From Aeromicrobium sp. (GTDB lineage: Bacteria > Actinomycetota > Actinomycetes > Propionibacteriales > Nocardioidaceae): a stretch of DNA of 5,145 nt. The stretch lies in contig JALRKU010000076.1 of NCBI GenBank assembly GCA_023254755.1, positions 1-5,145 on the forward strand, in the 5' to 3' direction. This document shows positions 1-5,145 of the stretch, one piece after another; the first letter of the stretch is position 1, and each line of letters begins with the position of its first letter. Under the pieces are notes generated by a model. That model did no database searches. It was given only the letters and a program-made list of their open reading frames with translations, and was not told the DNA's origin. The position numbers and the translations under genes were made by a program.

Positions 1-1686
1 GTCGAGGAACCGGGTGGGCGGCCGCTGTCCGCGGCCGCCGGCCCGGCGGGCCGCGGCCCACGACACCATGAGCACCTGCCGAGCCCGGGTCCCCGCGACG
101 TAGAAGAGCCGCCGCTCCTCCTCGACCTGCTCCGGCGTCTGGGCGAACGGGCTTGGCACCGTGCCCTCCTGCATGCCGACGCAGAAGACGGCGTCCCACT
201 CCAGACCCTTGGCCGAGTGGATCGTGGCGAGCGTGACGCCGTCGGCGGTGGGGGCGTGCGCGGCGGCCGCGCGCCGTTCGAGGTCGTCGACGAGCTCGGG
301 CATGCCGGCCTCGGGACGGTCGGCGACGAGGTCGCGGCACATCGACACGATGGCGCGCAGGGACTCCCACCGGTTGCGGATCTCGCCGGGCCCGGACGGG
401 GCCTCGTCGCTGTAGCCGATGCCGGCCAGGATGTTGCGGACGTGGTCGACGAGGTCGTCGTGGGCGTCCGCTGCGGTGCTCTGCACGTCGGCCCGCAGCA
501 GCGCGACGGCCTGCCGGACCTCGGCCCGCCGGAAGAAGCCCTCACCGCCGCGCAGCGTGTACGGGATGCCGTGCTCGCCGAGCGCCTCCTCGTAGGCCTC
601 GGACTGCGCGTTGATGCGGTAGAGCACCGCCATCTCGCGGTAGGGCACGCCCCGACGGTGCAGCAGCTGGATCTCGTTGGCGACGGCCTGCGCCTCGGCG
701 GGCTCGTCGGGATGCCCGACGTACGTGACGGGGTCGCCCGTCGGCTTCTGCGGCTGGAGCACCACGCCGGCGCGCCGACCCCGCTCGAAGACGGCGTTGG
801 CCACCGCGACGATCTGCGGGGTGGACCGGTAGTTGCGCACCAGCTCGATGCGCTCGCCGTTCTCGAACCGGCGGGAGAAGTCGGTGAGCAGCCGCGGCGA
901 CGCCCCGGCGAACGAGTAGATGGTCTGCAACGGGTCGCCGACGACGCACACGTCGTCGCGACCGCCCAGCCACAGGTCGAGCAGCAGCGACTGCAGGGGG
1001 TTGACGTCCTGGAACTCGTCGACGACGAACCAGCGGTACTGCCGGCGCACCGCGGCGGCGATGCGGTCGTCGTCGGCCAGGATCGACGCTGTCACGAGGA
1101 GGATGTCCTCCATGTCGATGCGCTCGGGACCCTTGACCTCCTCGTACGCGCGGAGGACGTCGGCCACCGTGACGGGATCGAGGTCGCCAACCTCGCGTCG
1201 GTGCTGCGGTGCCTCGCGGACGTACGCGTCGGGCTTGATCGTGCTGACCTTGGCCCACTCGACCTCGGACGCCAGGTCGCGGACCAGCGCCTGGTCGGCC
1301 CGCACACCGGCCTGACGGGCGGCAGCCGCCACGAGACCGAACTTGGAGTCGACGATCTGCGGCAGCTCGCCACCGATGGCCTGCGGCCAGAAGTAGCGAG
1401 CCTGCCGCAGCGCGGCGGAGTGGAACGTGCGCGCCTGCACGCCCGGCGCGCCGAGCCGGGCCAGGCGCGTGCGCATCTCGCCCGCGGCGCGGGTGGTGAA
1501 CGTGACGGCGAGGACCTCGCTCGGCTGGTACAGGCCGGTGGCGACGCCGTGCGCGATGCGGTGGGTGATGGCACGCGTCTTGCCCGTGCCCGCACCCGCC
1601 ACGACGGTGACCGGACCGCGCAGCGCCTCGGCGACCGCCCGCTGCTCGGGGTCGAGTCCGTCGAGCAGCTGGTGCGGATCGGGCAC
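1..1686 (-). CDS. uvrD2: ATP-dependent DNA helicase UvrD2 (SF1A), C-terminus cut by window edge
   Basis: This is a 3'-5' superfamily 1A DNA helicase. 562 codons are visible and all core motifs can be read in order: Q motif LDPEQRAV (11-18), Walker A AGAGTGKT (30-37), motif Ia VTFTTRAAGEM (61-71), Walker B DEFQD (223-227), motif III GDPLQTIYSFAGAS (250-263), motif IV RNYRSTPQI (284-292), motif V TIHSAKGLEWDAVF (488-501) and motif VI EERRLFYVAGTRAR (523-536). Motif III and the RGGEGFFRR stretch (379-387) match my memory of mycobacterial UvrD2 better than UvrD1/PcrA. The visible part ends at RFLD, just where the mycobacterial protein (about 700 residues) continues into a tetracysteine module and an HRDC domain, so those cannot be assessed. 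The GTG start at 1686 is chosen because GGAGG lies just upstream and the Q motif follows at the expected distance. Motif VI is unusual: YVAGTRAR rather than YVGITRAR. The gene is divergent from mrx1 across 93 bp. Its own promoter is unclear; TAGTGT (minus, 1759-1754) is only a weak -10 candidate. Confidence 0.93.
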   Translation of the reverse strand, partial: MPDPHQLLDGLDPEQRAVAEALRGPVTVVAGAGTGKTRAITHRIAHGVATGLYQPSEVLAVTFTTRAAGEMRTRLARLGAPGVQARTFHSAALRQARYFWPQAIGGELPQIVDSKFGLVAAAARQAGVRADQALVRDLASEVEWAKVSTIKPDAYVREAPQHRREVGDLDPVTVADVLRAYEEVKGPERIDMEDILLVTASILADDDRIAAAVRRQYRWFVVDEFQDVNPLQSLLLDLWLGGRDDVCVVGDPLQTIYSFAGASPRLLTDFSRRFENGERIELVRNYRSTPQIVAVANAVFERGRRAGVVLQPQKPTGDPVTYVGHPDEPAEAQAVANEIQLLHRRGVPYREMAVLYRINAQSEAYEEALGEHGIPYTLRGGEGFFRRAEVRQAVALLRADVQSTAADAHDDLVDHVRNILAGIGYSDEAPSGPGEIRNRWESLRAIVSMCRDLVADRPEAGMPELVDDLERRAAAAHAPTADGVTLATIHSAKGLEWDAVFCVGMQEGTVPSPFAQTPEQVEEERRLFYVAGTRARQVLMVSWAAARRAGGRGQRPPTRFLD

Positions 1687-1690
1687 GGGT

Positions 1691-1695
1691 CCTCC
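1691..1695 (-). promoter_or_regulatory. Shine-Dalgarno of uvrD2
   Basis: On the minus strand GGAGG is followed by ACCC and then the GTG at 1686. The spacing of four bases is a little short, but this is the only good anti-16S match nearby. It decides the GTG start over the uvrD2 reading frame that stays open further upstream into mrx1. Confidence 0.6.
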
Positions 1696-1716
1696 GGTCG
1701 TGGCGTGGGGCGGGGT

Positions 1717-1742
1717 GGAATGGTCGAGGCCTGGGTGGCGTT
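1717..1742 (+). promoter_or_regulatory. Candidate SigR/SigH-type (thiol-stress ECF sigma) promoter of mrx1
   Basis: GGAAT (1717-1721) is followed after exactly 18 bases by GTT (1740-1742). This is the consensus known for Streptomyces SigR and the related mycobacterial SigH, which respond to disulfide stress. Transcription would begin around 1749-1751, leaving about 30 bases before the mrx1 ATG at 1780, with the Shine-Dalgarno well inside the transcript. The match and spacing are seen directly; the sigma factor is inferred from the consensus and from the target, because mycoredoxin genes are natural members of this regulon. An ordinary housekeeping promoter in the same gap is not excluded. Confidence 0.65.
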
Positions 1743-1766
1743 GTGCAGAATCGACACTAGTCGTCG

Positions 1767-1772
1767 AAGGAG
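1767..1772 (+). promoter_or_regulatory. Shine-Dalgarno of mrx1
   Basis: AAGGAG lies seven bases before the ATG at 1780. It fixes the mrx1 start and argues against the same frame, open far upstream, being translated as one long protein. Confidence 0.8.
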
Positions 1773-1779
1773 ACACACC

Positions 1780-2025
1780 ATGTCCGGCTCGTTCACCCTC
1801 TACTCCACGTCGTGGTGCGGGTACTGCCACCGTCTCAAGTCGCAGCTGAGCCGCGAGGGGATCGAGTTCACCGAGATCGACATCGAGCGCGACCCCGCGT
1901 CGGCCGAGATCGTCGAGAAGGCGAACGGCGGCAACCAGACCGTCCCGACGCTGGTGTTCGCCGACGGCTCCGCGCTCACCAACCCGAGCGTCGCCCAGGT
2001 CAAGGACAAGCTCGCCACCGTCTGA
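1780..2025 (+). CDS. mrx1: Mycoredoxin-1, mycothiol-dependent glutaredoxin-like protein
   Basis: An 81-residue single-domain thioredoxin-fold protein, the usual size of actinobacterial mycoredoxin. The active site SWCGYC is at 11-16 (Cys13, Cys16) after the first strand FTLYST. The cis-proline loop TVP is at 54-56, and the FADGS...LTNPS segment (60-70) is typical of the Mrx1 family and aligns closely with the M. tuberculosis protein as I remember it. Family knowledge: Mrx1 reduces mycothiol-protein mixed disulfides in the cytoplasm through its N-terminal cysteine and passes electrons from mycothiol and mycothione reductase. This implies a mycothiol-producing host. The ATG is supported by AAGGAG seven bases upstream. 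The gene is divergent from uvrD2 and lies 40 bp before the SDR on the same strand. A GGAAT-N18-GTT element upstream suggests induction by thiol oxidation. No sequence anomaly is seen. Confidence 0.95.
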   Translation: MSGSFTLYSTSWCGYCHRLKSQLSREGIEFTEIDIERDPASAEIVEKANGGNQTVPTLVFADGSALTNPSVAQVKDKLATV

Positions 2026-2050
2026 GTCGCACGCCGCCACGTCCGGGCCC

Positions 2051-2059
2051 TGATAGGGT
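2051..2059 (+). promoter_or_regulatory. Candidate extended -10 promoter for a leaderless SDR transcript
   Basis: TGATAGGGT holds a TGN extension and a TANNNT -10 box (TAGGGT, 2054-2059). The box ends six bases before the ATG at 2066, so transcription would start at or next to the A of the start codon. This layout is common for leaderless genes in Actinobacteria. I see no convincing -35 box; the TGN extension could compensate. The alternative reading is that AGGG (2055-2058), seven bases before the ATG, is a weak Shine-Dalgarno on an mRNA continuing from mrx1. Confidence 0.5.
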
Positions 2060-2065
2060 CGCGAC

Positions 2066-2731
2066 ATGGCGCTGGCACTCGTGACGGGCGCGGGACGCGC
2101 CAACAGCCTGGCGGCCGCCGTCGCCGACCGACTCGTCGCCGACGGGTGGGAGGTCGCCACCTCCGACCTCAGCGGTACGGACCACGACGCCGACCTGTCG
2201 TCGCCCGACGGGCCCGACGAGCTCGTCGCGGCGGTCCGGCGCACCCGAGGCGCGATCGACGCCCTGGTGCTCAGCCACGCCCACGGCGTCGAGTCGGGCA
2301 TCCTCGACACGACCGCCGAGAGCTTCGACCGCCACGTCGCGGTGAACGCCCGGGCGTCGCTCCTGCTCATCGCGGCGTTCGCTCGCCAGGTCCCCGAGTC
2401 CGGGGGCGCCGTCGTGGCGCTCACCAGCGACCACACGACCGGCAACCTGCCGTACGGCGCGTCCAAGGGCGCGCTCGACCGCATCGTCATCTCGGCAGCA
2501 CGCGAGCTGGGACCCCGCGGCATCTCCGCCAACGTCCTCAACCCCGGGCCGATCGACACCGGGTGGATGGACGACGAGACCCGGGCCGCGCTCGAGCCGC
2601 ACCATCCCCTCGGCCGGCTCGGCGAGCCGCGCGACGCAGCGGACGTCGTGGCGTTCCTGCTGTCGCCCGAGGGCCGCTGGATCTCGGGCCAGCTGCTGCA
2701 GGCCGACGGCGGGTTCTCCGCCCGCTACTGA
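2066..2731 (+). CDS. Short-chain dehydrogenase/reductase (SDR), substrate unknown
   Basis: A 221-residue NAD(P)-dependent oxidoreductase with a Rossmann fold, slightly shorter than the usual 240-260. The catalytic residues are all present: Asn94 (VNARAS), Ser121 (ALTSD), Tyr130 and Lys134 (YGASK). The NPGPIDTGW segment (159-167) and the C-terminal GQLLQADGGF (208-217) are also typical. Asp34 at the end of the second strand suggests preference for NAD(H) over NADP(H). Two features are unusual. The nucleotide-binding loop reads TGAGRANSLAAAVA (7-20), with Ser and Ala where classical SDRs have the last two glycines, resembling the SIA pattern of FabI-type enoyl reductases. The NNAG motif is replaced by LSHAH (69-73). 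It could be a 3-oxoacyl reductase-like or alcohol/aldehyde-directed enzyme; nothing in the context fixes the substrate. It lies 40 bp after mrx1 and may be transcribed from its own leaderless promoter. It converges on nudC. Confidence 0.9.
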   Translation: MALALVTGAGRANSLAAAVADRLVADGWEVATSDLSGTDHDADLSSPDGPDELVAAVRRTRGAIDALVLSHAHGVESGILDTTAESFDRHVAVNARASLLLIAAFARQVPESGGAVVALTSDHTTGNLPYGASKGALDRIVISAARELGPRGISANVLNPGPIDTGWMDDETRAALEPHHPLGRLGEPRDAADVVAFLLSPEGRWISGQLLQADGGFSARY

Positions 2732-2787
2732 GCCAGGCCTGATCGAGTCAGGCCCAACGAGTCAGGCCCAGTCGAGTCAGGCCCAGC
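2730..2787. repeat. Imperfect tandem repeat, about four 14-15 bp units, across the convergent gene ends
   Basis: Reading the plus strand, the units are GAGCCAGGCCTGATC (2730-2744), GAGTCAGGCCCAAC (2745-2758), GAGTCAGGCCCAGTC (2759-2773) and GAGTCAGGCCCAGC (2774-2787). Unit 1 overlaps the last two bases of the SDR stop codon. Unit 4 contains the nudC stop codon (minus, 2779-2777). On the minus strand each of the last three units reads TGGGCCTGA, i.e. the last codons of nudC plus its stop, so the array looks like tandem duplication of the nudC end. A second in-frame TGA therefore sits 15 bp after the first. Confidence 0.85.
2736..2754. terminator. Candidate bidirectional terminator hairpin between SDR and nudC
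   Basis: GGCCTGA (2736-2742) and TCAGGCC (2748-2754) are perfect 7-base inverted repeats separated by TCGAG, giving a GC-rich stem with a small loop four bases after the SDR stop and 22 bases past the nudC stop. The palindrome CAGGCCTG (2734-2741) overlaps the left arm. TCAGGCC also occurs in the two repeat units to the right, so alternative pairings are possible. There is no T-tract on either strand, so this would be the tract-less kind of terminator often proposed in Actinobacteria. The pairing is seen; the function is inferred from the tail-to-tail position. Confidence 0.5.
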
Positions 2788-3655
2788 GGCCGTGGATCGT
2801 GCCGCCGTGCCAGGTCTGGATGAGCGCGCGGGAGATCGACACGTTCGGCGGCAGCAAGAGGTCGGTCGACGCGGTCATGTCCGTGACCTCCTCGCGCGTG
2901 AACCAGCGAGCCTCGGCGATCTCGTCGTGGTCGACCACGATGTCCGAACCCGGTTCCGCCTGCCCGAAGAAGCCCAGCATCAGGCTGGAGGGGAACGGCC
3001 ACGGCTGGCTTCCCGCGTAGGTGACGTCGCCGACCCGGACCCCGACCTCCTCCAGCACCTCGCGCCGCACGGCGTCGCCGAGCGTCTCGCCGGGCTCGAC
3101 GAAGCCGGCCAGGGTCGAGAACCGTCCCTCGGGCCACGAGGGCTGACGTCCGAGCAGGGCGCGGTCCTGCGCGTCGGTGATGAGCATGATGACGGCCGGG
3201 TCGGTGCGGGGGAAGTGGTGGGTGCCGCACGCCGGGCACCGGCGCTCGTGCCCGGCGGCGTGGACCTCGGTCGGCTGGCCGCACCGCGCGCAGAACCGGT
3301 GGGTCTGGTGCCACCGGGCCACGCCGACCGCGTGGACCGCGAGCGAGGCGTCGTCGGTGTCGATGACGGGTCCGATCATGCGCAGGCTCTGCGGCTGCAG
3401 CTCACCGGGCACCCGGTCGACCATCACGGCCGCGTACCGGACGCCGTCGCGCACGCCGAGGAACGCCCACTCGCCCTCGGGCGCCTCCGCCTCGTCGACC
3501 CACCGCACTCCCCCACCGTCGGTGGTGGCGACGTGCTCGCCCCCGAGCACGAGCACGCGCAGGTCTCCCGGAGCGGACCGCCAGGCGTCGTCCTTGCGCA
3601 GGTGGGCGGAGCGGTCATGACTCGTGCGGGAGAAGGCGAAGTCCACGATCGCCAC
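2777..3655 (-). CDS. nudC: NAD(+)/NADH diphosphatase NudC (Nudix hydrolase)
   Basis: A 292-residue Nudix enzyme that cleaves NADH or NAD+ to NMN(H) and AMP; characterised homologues also remove NAD caps from RNA. An N-terminal domain (about 1-115) precedes a zinc ribbon with Cys122, Cys125, Cys140 and Cys143 (FCARCG, RRCPACG). The complete Nudix box follows: Gly184, Glu190, then REVLEEVGV (198-206), including the metal-binding glutamates. The NADH-pyrophosphatase signature SQPWPFPSS is at 216-224; it separates NudC from other Nudix families and is intact. The start is a GTG at 3655. Upstream, on the minus strand, GAGG and CAGG overlap and follow the stop codon of the adnB-like gene, whose coding ends only 12 bp away. 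Co-transcription and perhaps translational coupling with adnB are therefore likely. The 3' end lies in a tandem repeat that carries a second in-frame stop 15 bp on. The protein is complete, with no missing motif. Confidence 0.95.
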   Translation of the reverse strand: MAIVDFAFSRTSHDRSAHLRKDDAWRSAPGDLRVLVLGGEHVATTDGGGVRWVDEAEAPEGEWAFLGVRDGVRYAAVMVDRVPGELQPQSLRMIGPVIDTDDASLAVHAVGVARWHQTHRFCARCGQPTEVHAAGHERRCPACGTHHFPRTDPAVIMLITDAQDRALLGRQPSWPEGRFSTLAGFVEPGETLGDAVRREVLEEVGVRVGDVTYAGSQPWPFPSSLMLGFFGQAEPGSDIVVDHDEIAEARWFTREEVTDMTASTDLLLPPNVSISRALIQTWHGGTIHGRWA

Positions 3656-3667
3656 CGTAGACCTGCC

Positions 3668-5145
3668 TCAGAAGGAGCCGAGCCTGTCCTCGAGCTCGGC
3701 GCGGTCCGGCAGGTCGTCGAAACGCTGGACCTCACCGCGGCGGACGTAGGCGAACGCACCGACGACGCGCGACGGATCGACGCTCTGCAGCTCGGCCCAG
3801 CCGAGCCGGTAGACGGCCAGCTGGAGAGGATCGGCGTCGGCCTGGGCGCCGGTCTTCCAGTCGACGACCTCGAAGCCGGCGGTGCCGTCGGGCAGGGTCG
3901 TCGCGAAGACGGCGTCGATGCGTCCGACGACGTGCTGCCCGCCGAGGACGAGCGAGAACGGCACCTCGATGCCGAGCGGCACCTGGTCGGCGTACGGGCC
4001 GGCGAGGAAGCGCTCGACCACCTCGGCCAGCTCGGCGTCGGACTTCAGGTCCCGGTCGCCGGCACCCGGGAGGTCGGACGGGTCCAGCAGCGGCTGCTGG
4101 CCGTAGTGGGTCTCGATCCACGCGTGGAAGCGAGTGCCGAACCGTGCCGCGGGCGAGGGCTGGCGGGGCACGGGCCGGGCCAGCGACCGGGCGAACTCGG
4201 CGGCGTCGCCGACGAGCCGCAGCACCGAGGTCGCCGACACCGTGGCCGGGACGGGGACGCCGACCGGTCCGTCGTGGGGCCGGGCGGCGCGGATCTGCTC
4301 GATCTCGCGGTCGAGGTCGGCGAGCAGCGCCAGCTCGGCCGCCTCGGCGGGGTCGCCGGTGCGCTCGGGGACGACGAGGGCTCCGTCGGCCGCGGCCTCG
4401 ACAAGACGCGCGGCCTCGAGGCGGGCGGTCATCGGGCGGTGCCGCGGCGGCCACGGGACCGGCTCGACGACCAGCTCGGGGTTCTCGGCCTCCTGCGGCG
4501 CGTCGGCCCACTGCGCCACCGGGCGGCCCTGCGCGACGCACTCGTCGTGGACGGCGTCGAGGAACGGCGAGGGCTCGCGCTGCTTGAGCTGCGTGCGTCC
4601 CCACCAGTGACCGCTGAGGTGCAGGCACCGCCGGGCGCGCGTGAACGCGACGTAGGCCAGCCGCACCTCCTCGTCGGCATCGGCCTGACGGCAGTCGTCG
4701 ACGAACGCCCGCAACCCCTTGTTGCTCCACTCGGTCACCTGCGGCAGCACGTCGGCGTCGCCGCGCAAGGGGTAGGGGAAGCCTTGCGAGGTCGACGTCC
4801 ACCGCTCGCGGCCCTGCCCGCTGGGGAAGGTGCCGGCGACGACGAACGGCACCAGCACGCGGTCCCACTCCAGCCCCTTCGCGGCGTGGATCGTGAGCAC
4901 CTGGACCGCCCCGTCGCGCGACCTCTCGGGCACCTCCAGCCCGGTGCCGAACTCCTCCTCGGCCCGCAGGTAGGCCACGAAGCCCGGCAGCGAGTCGACG
5001 TCGGACGTGGACCCCAGGTCGTCGGCGACGTCGACCAGCGCCGTGAGGTCCGCCGACGCGCCGGTGCCGAGCAGGGCGGTCTCGACGTCGAGGTCGAGCG
5101 AGCGGATCGCGAGCCGCACGACGTCGGCGACCGAGCCCGAGAGCC
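3668..5145 (-). CDS. adnB: AdnB-type helicase-nuclease, C-terminal part (5' end beyond window)
   Basis: The last 491 residues of a large UvrD/RecB-like motor fused to a RecB-family nuclease. The reading frame is open to the right edge, so the start and Walker A lie outside. Numbering from the first full codon, motif V is TIHAAKGLEWDRV (84-96) and motif VI is EEVRLAYVAFTRAR (158-171). The nuclease domain follows: FGTRFHAWIE with His340, GRIDAV with Asp410, EVVDWKTG with Asp428 and Lys430, and LQLAVY with Gln441 and Tyr445. These are the residues of an active PD-(D/E)XK site. Only three cysteines are visible and none forms the iron-sulfur cluster pattern of AddB. AdnAB resects double-strand breaks, one motor-nuclease per subunit. 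AdnB is preferred over AdnA because, as I recall, the M. tuberculosis order is adnA-adnB-(channel)-nudC and this gene abuts nudC; the sequence alone does not settle it. adnA should lie just upstream, outside the window. Confidence 0.87.
   Translation of the reverse strand, partial: LSGSVADVVRLAIRSLDLDVETALLGTGASADLTALVDVADDLGSTSDVDSLPGFVAYLRAEEEFGTGLEVPERSRDGAVQVLTIHAAKGLEWDRVLVPFVVAGTFPSGQGRERWTSTSQGFPYPLRGDADVLPQVTEWSNKGLRAFVDDCRQADADEEVRLAYVAFTRARRCLHLSGHWWGRTQLKQREPSPFLDAVHDECVAQGRPVAQWADAPQEAENPELVVEPVPWPPRHRPMTARLEAARLVEAAADGALVVPERTGDPAEAAELALLADLDREIEQIRAARPHDGPVGVPVPATVSATSVLRLVGDAAEFARSLARPVPRQPSPAARFGTRFHAWIETHYGQQPLLDPSDLPGAGDRDLKSDAELAEVVERFLAGPYADQVPLGIEVPFSLVLGGQHVVGRIDAVFATTLPDGTAGFEVVDWKTGAQADADPLQLAVYRLGWAELQSVDPSRVVGAFAYVRRGEVQRFDDLPDRAELEDRLGSF

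Noticed and set aside
1741..1763. TTGT followed later by TAGTCG, considered as a PafBC/RecA-NDp-type DNA-damage promoter for mrx1
   Set aside because: Only TTGT matches the upstream element, the -10 lacks its final T, and the predicted transcript would begin inside the Shine-Dalgarno.
1751..1767. Near-palindrome around ACTAGT in the uvrD2-mrx1 gap, considered as a LexA/SOS box
   Set aside because: It lacks the GAAC and GTTC half-sites of the actinobacterial SOS box, and its arms are imperfect.
217..2025. A 602-codon plus-strand reading frame that runs antisense to uvrD2 and into mrx1
   Set aside because: It lies opposite a uvrD2 frame with all helicase motifs, its upstream part has the composition bias of a GC-rich shadow frame and no recognisable domain, and mrx1 has its own well-spaced Shine-Dalgarno and family-length start at 1780.
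2000..2605. A 201-codon minus-strand frame antisense to the SDR
   Set aside because: The plus-strand frame carries the complete SDR catalytic set, while the antisense frame has no recognisable motif and would overlap the mrx1 3' end.
2730..2787. The repeated 14-15 bp units considered as a CRISPR array
   Set aside because: The units are head to tail with no spacers, far shorter than CRISPR repeats, and no cas gene is nearby.
3732..4868. A long arginine- and proline-rich minus-strand frame inside the adnB-like gene, and similar frames at 542-1258 and 1092-1796 inside uvrD2
   Set aside because: They overlap frames with clear helicase and nuclease motifs and show only the Arg/Ala/Pro bias expected of alternate frames in high-GC DNA.

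Overview
The window is very GC-rich, uses GTG as well as ATG starts, and encodes a mycoredoxin, an UvrD2-type helicase and the C-terminal part of an AdnB-type helicase-nuclease. This combination is typical of mycothiol-producing Actinobacteria. A nocardioform or Propionibacteriales genus such as Nocardioides or Aeromicrobium is my guess; the sequence does not prove it. The gene order resembles the Mycobacterium tuberculosis segment uvrD2 - mycoredoxin - nudC - (channel gene) - adnB - adnA, as I recall it.

Layout. Positions 1-1686 (minus) hold the first 562 codons of uvrD2, cut by the left edge before its C-terminal region. A 93-bp divergent gap follows, with a strong candidate for a thiol-stress (SigR/SigH-type) promoter reading rightward into mrx1 (1780-2025, plus). 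After 40 bp comes a short-chain dehydrogenase/reductase (2066-2731, plus) that looks leaderless. It converges on nudC (2777-3655, minus). The 45-bp convergent gap is built from about four imperfect 14-15 bp tandem copies of the nudC gene end, and two of these form a perfect 7-bp stem, a candidate bidirectional terminator. Upstream of nudC, 12 bp away on the same strand, is the 3' part of adnB (3668-5145), cut by the right edge.

How the genes fit together. UvrD2 and AdnB are both superfamily 1A DNA motors involved in genome maintenance. Mrx1 reduces mycothiol mixed disulfides. NudC hydrolyses NADH/NAD+ and, in characterised homologues, removes NAD caps from RNA. The common theme is DNA repair plus redox/nicotinamide upkeep. 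The SDR is the accessory member, with no specific substrate that I can infer.

I see no mobile element, CRISPR array, tRNA or rRNA, and no evidence for a novel multi-gene system. The points most worth a second look are regulatory: the mrx1 promoter, the tandem-repeat convergent junction and the leaderless SDR start. Two unusual protein motifs, in the SDR and in UvrD2 motif VI, come next.
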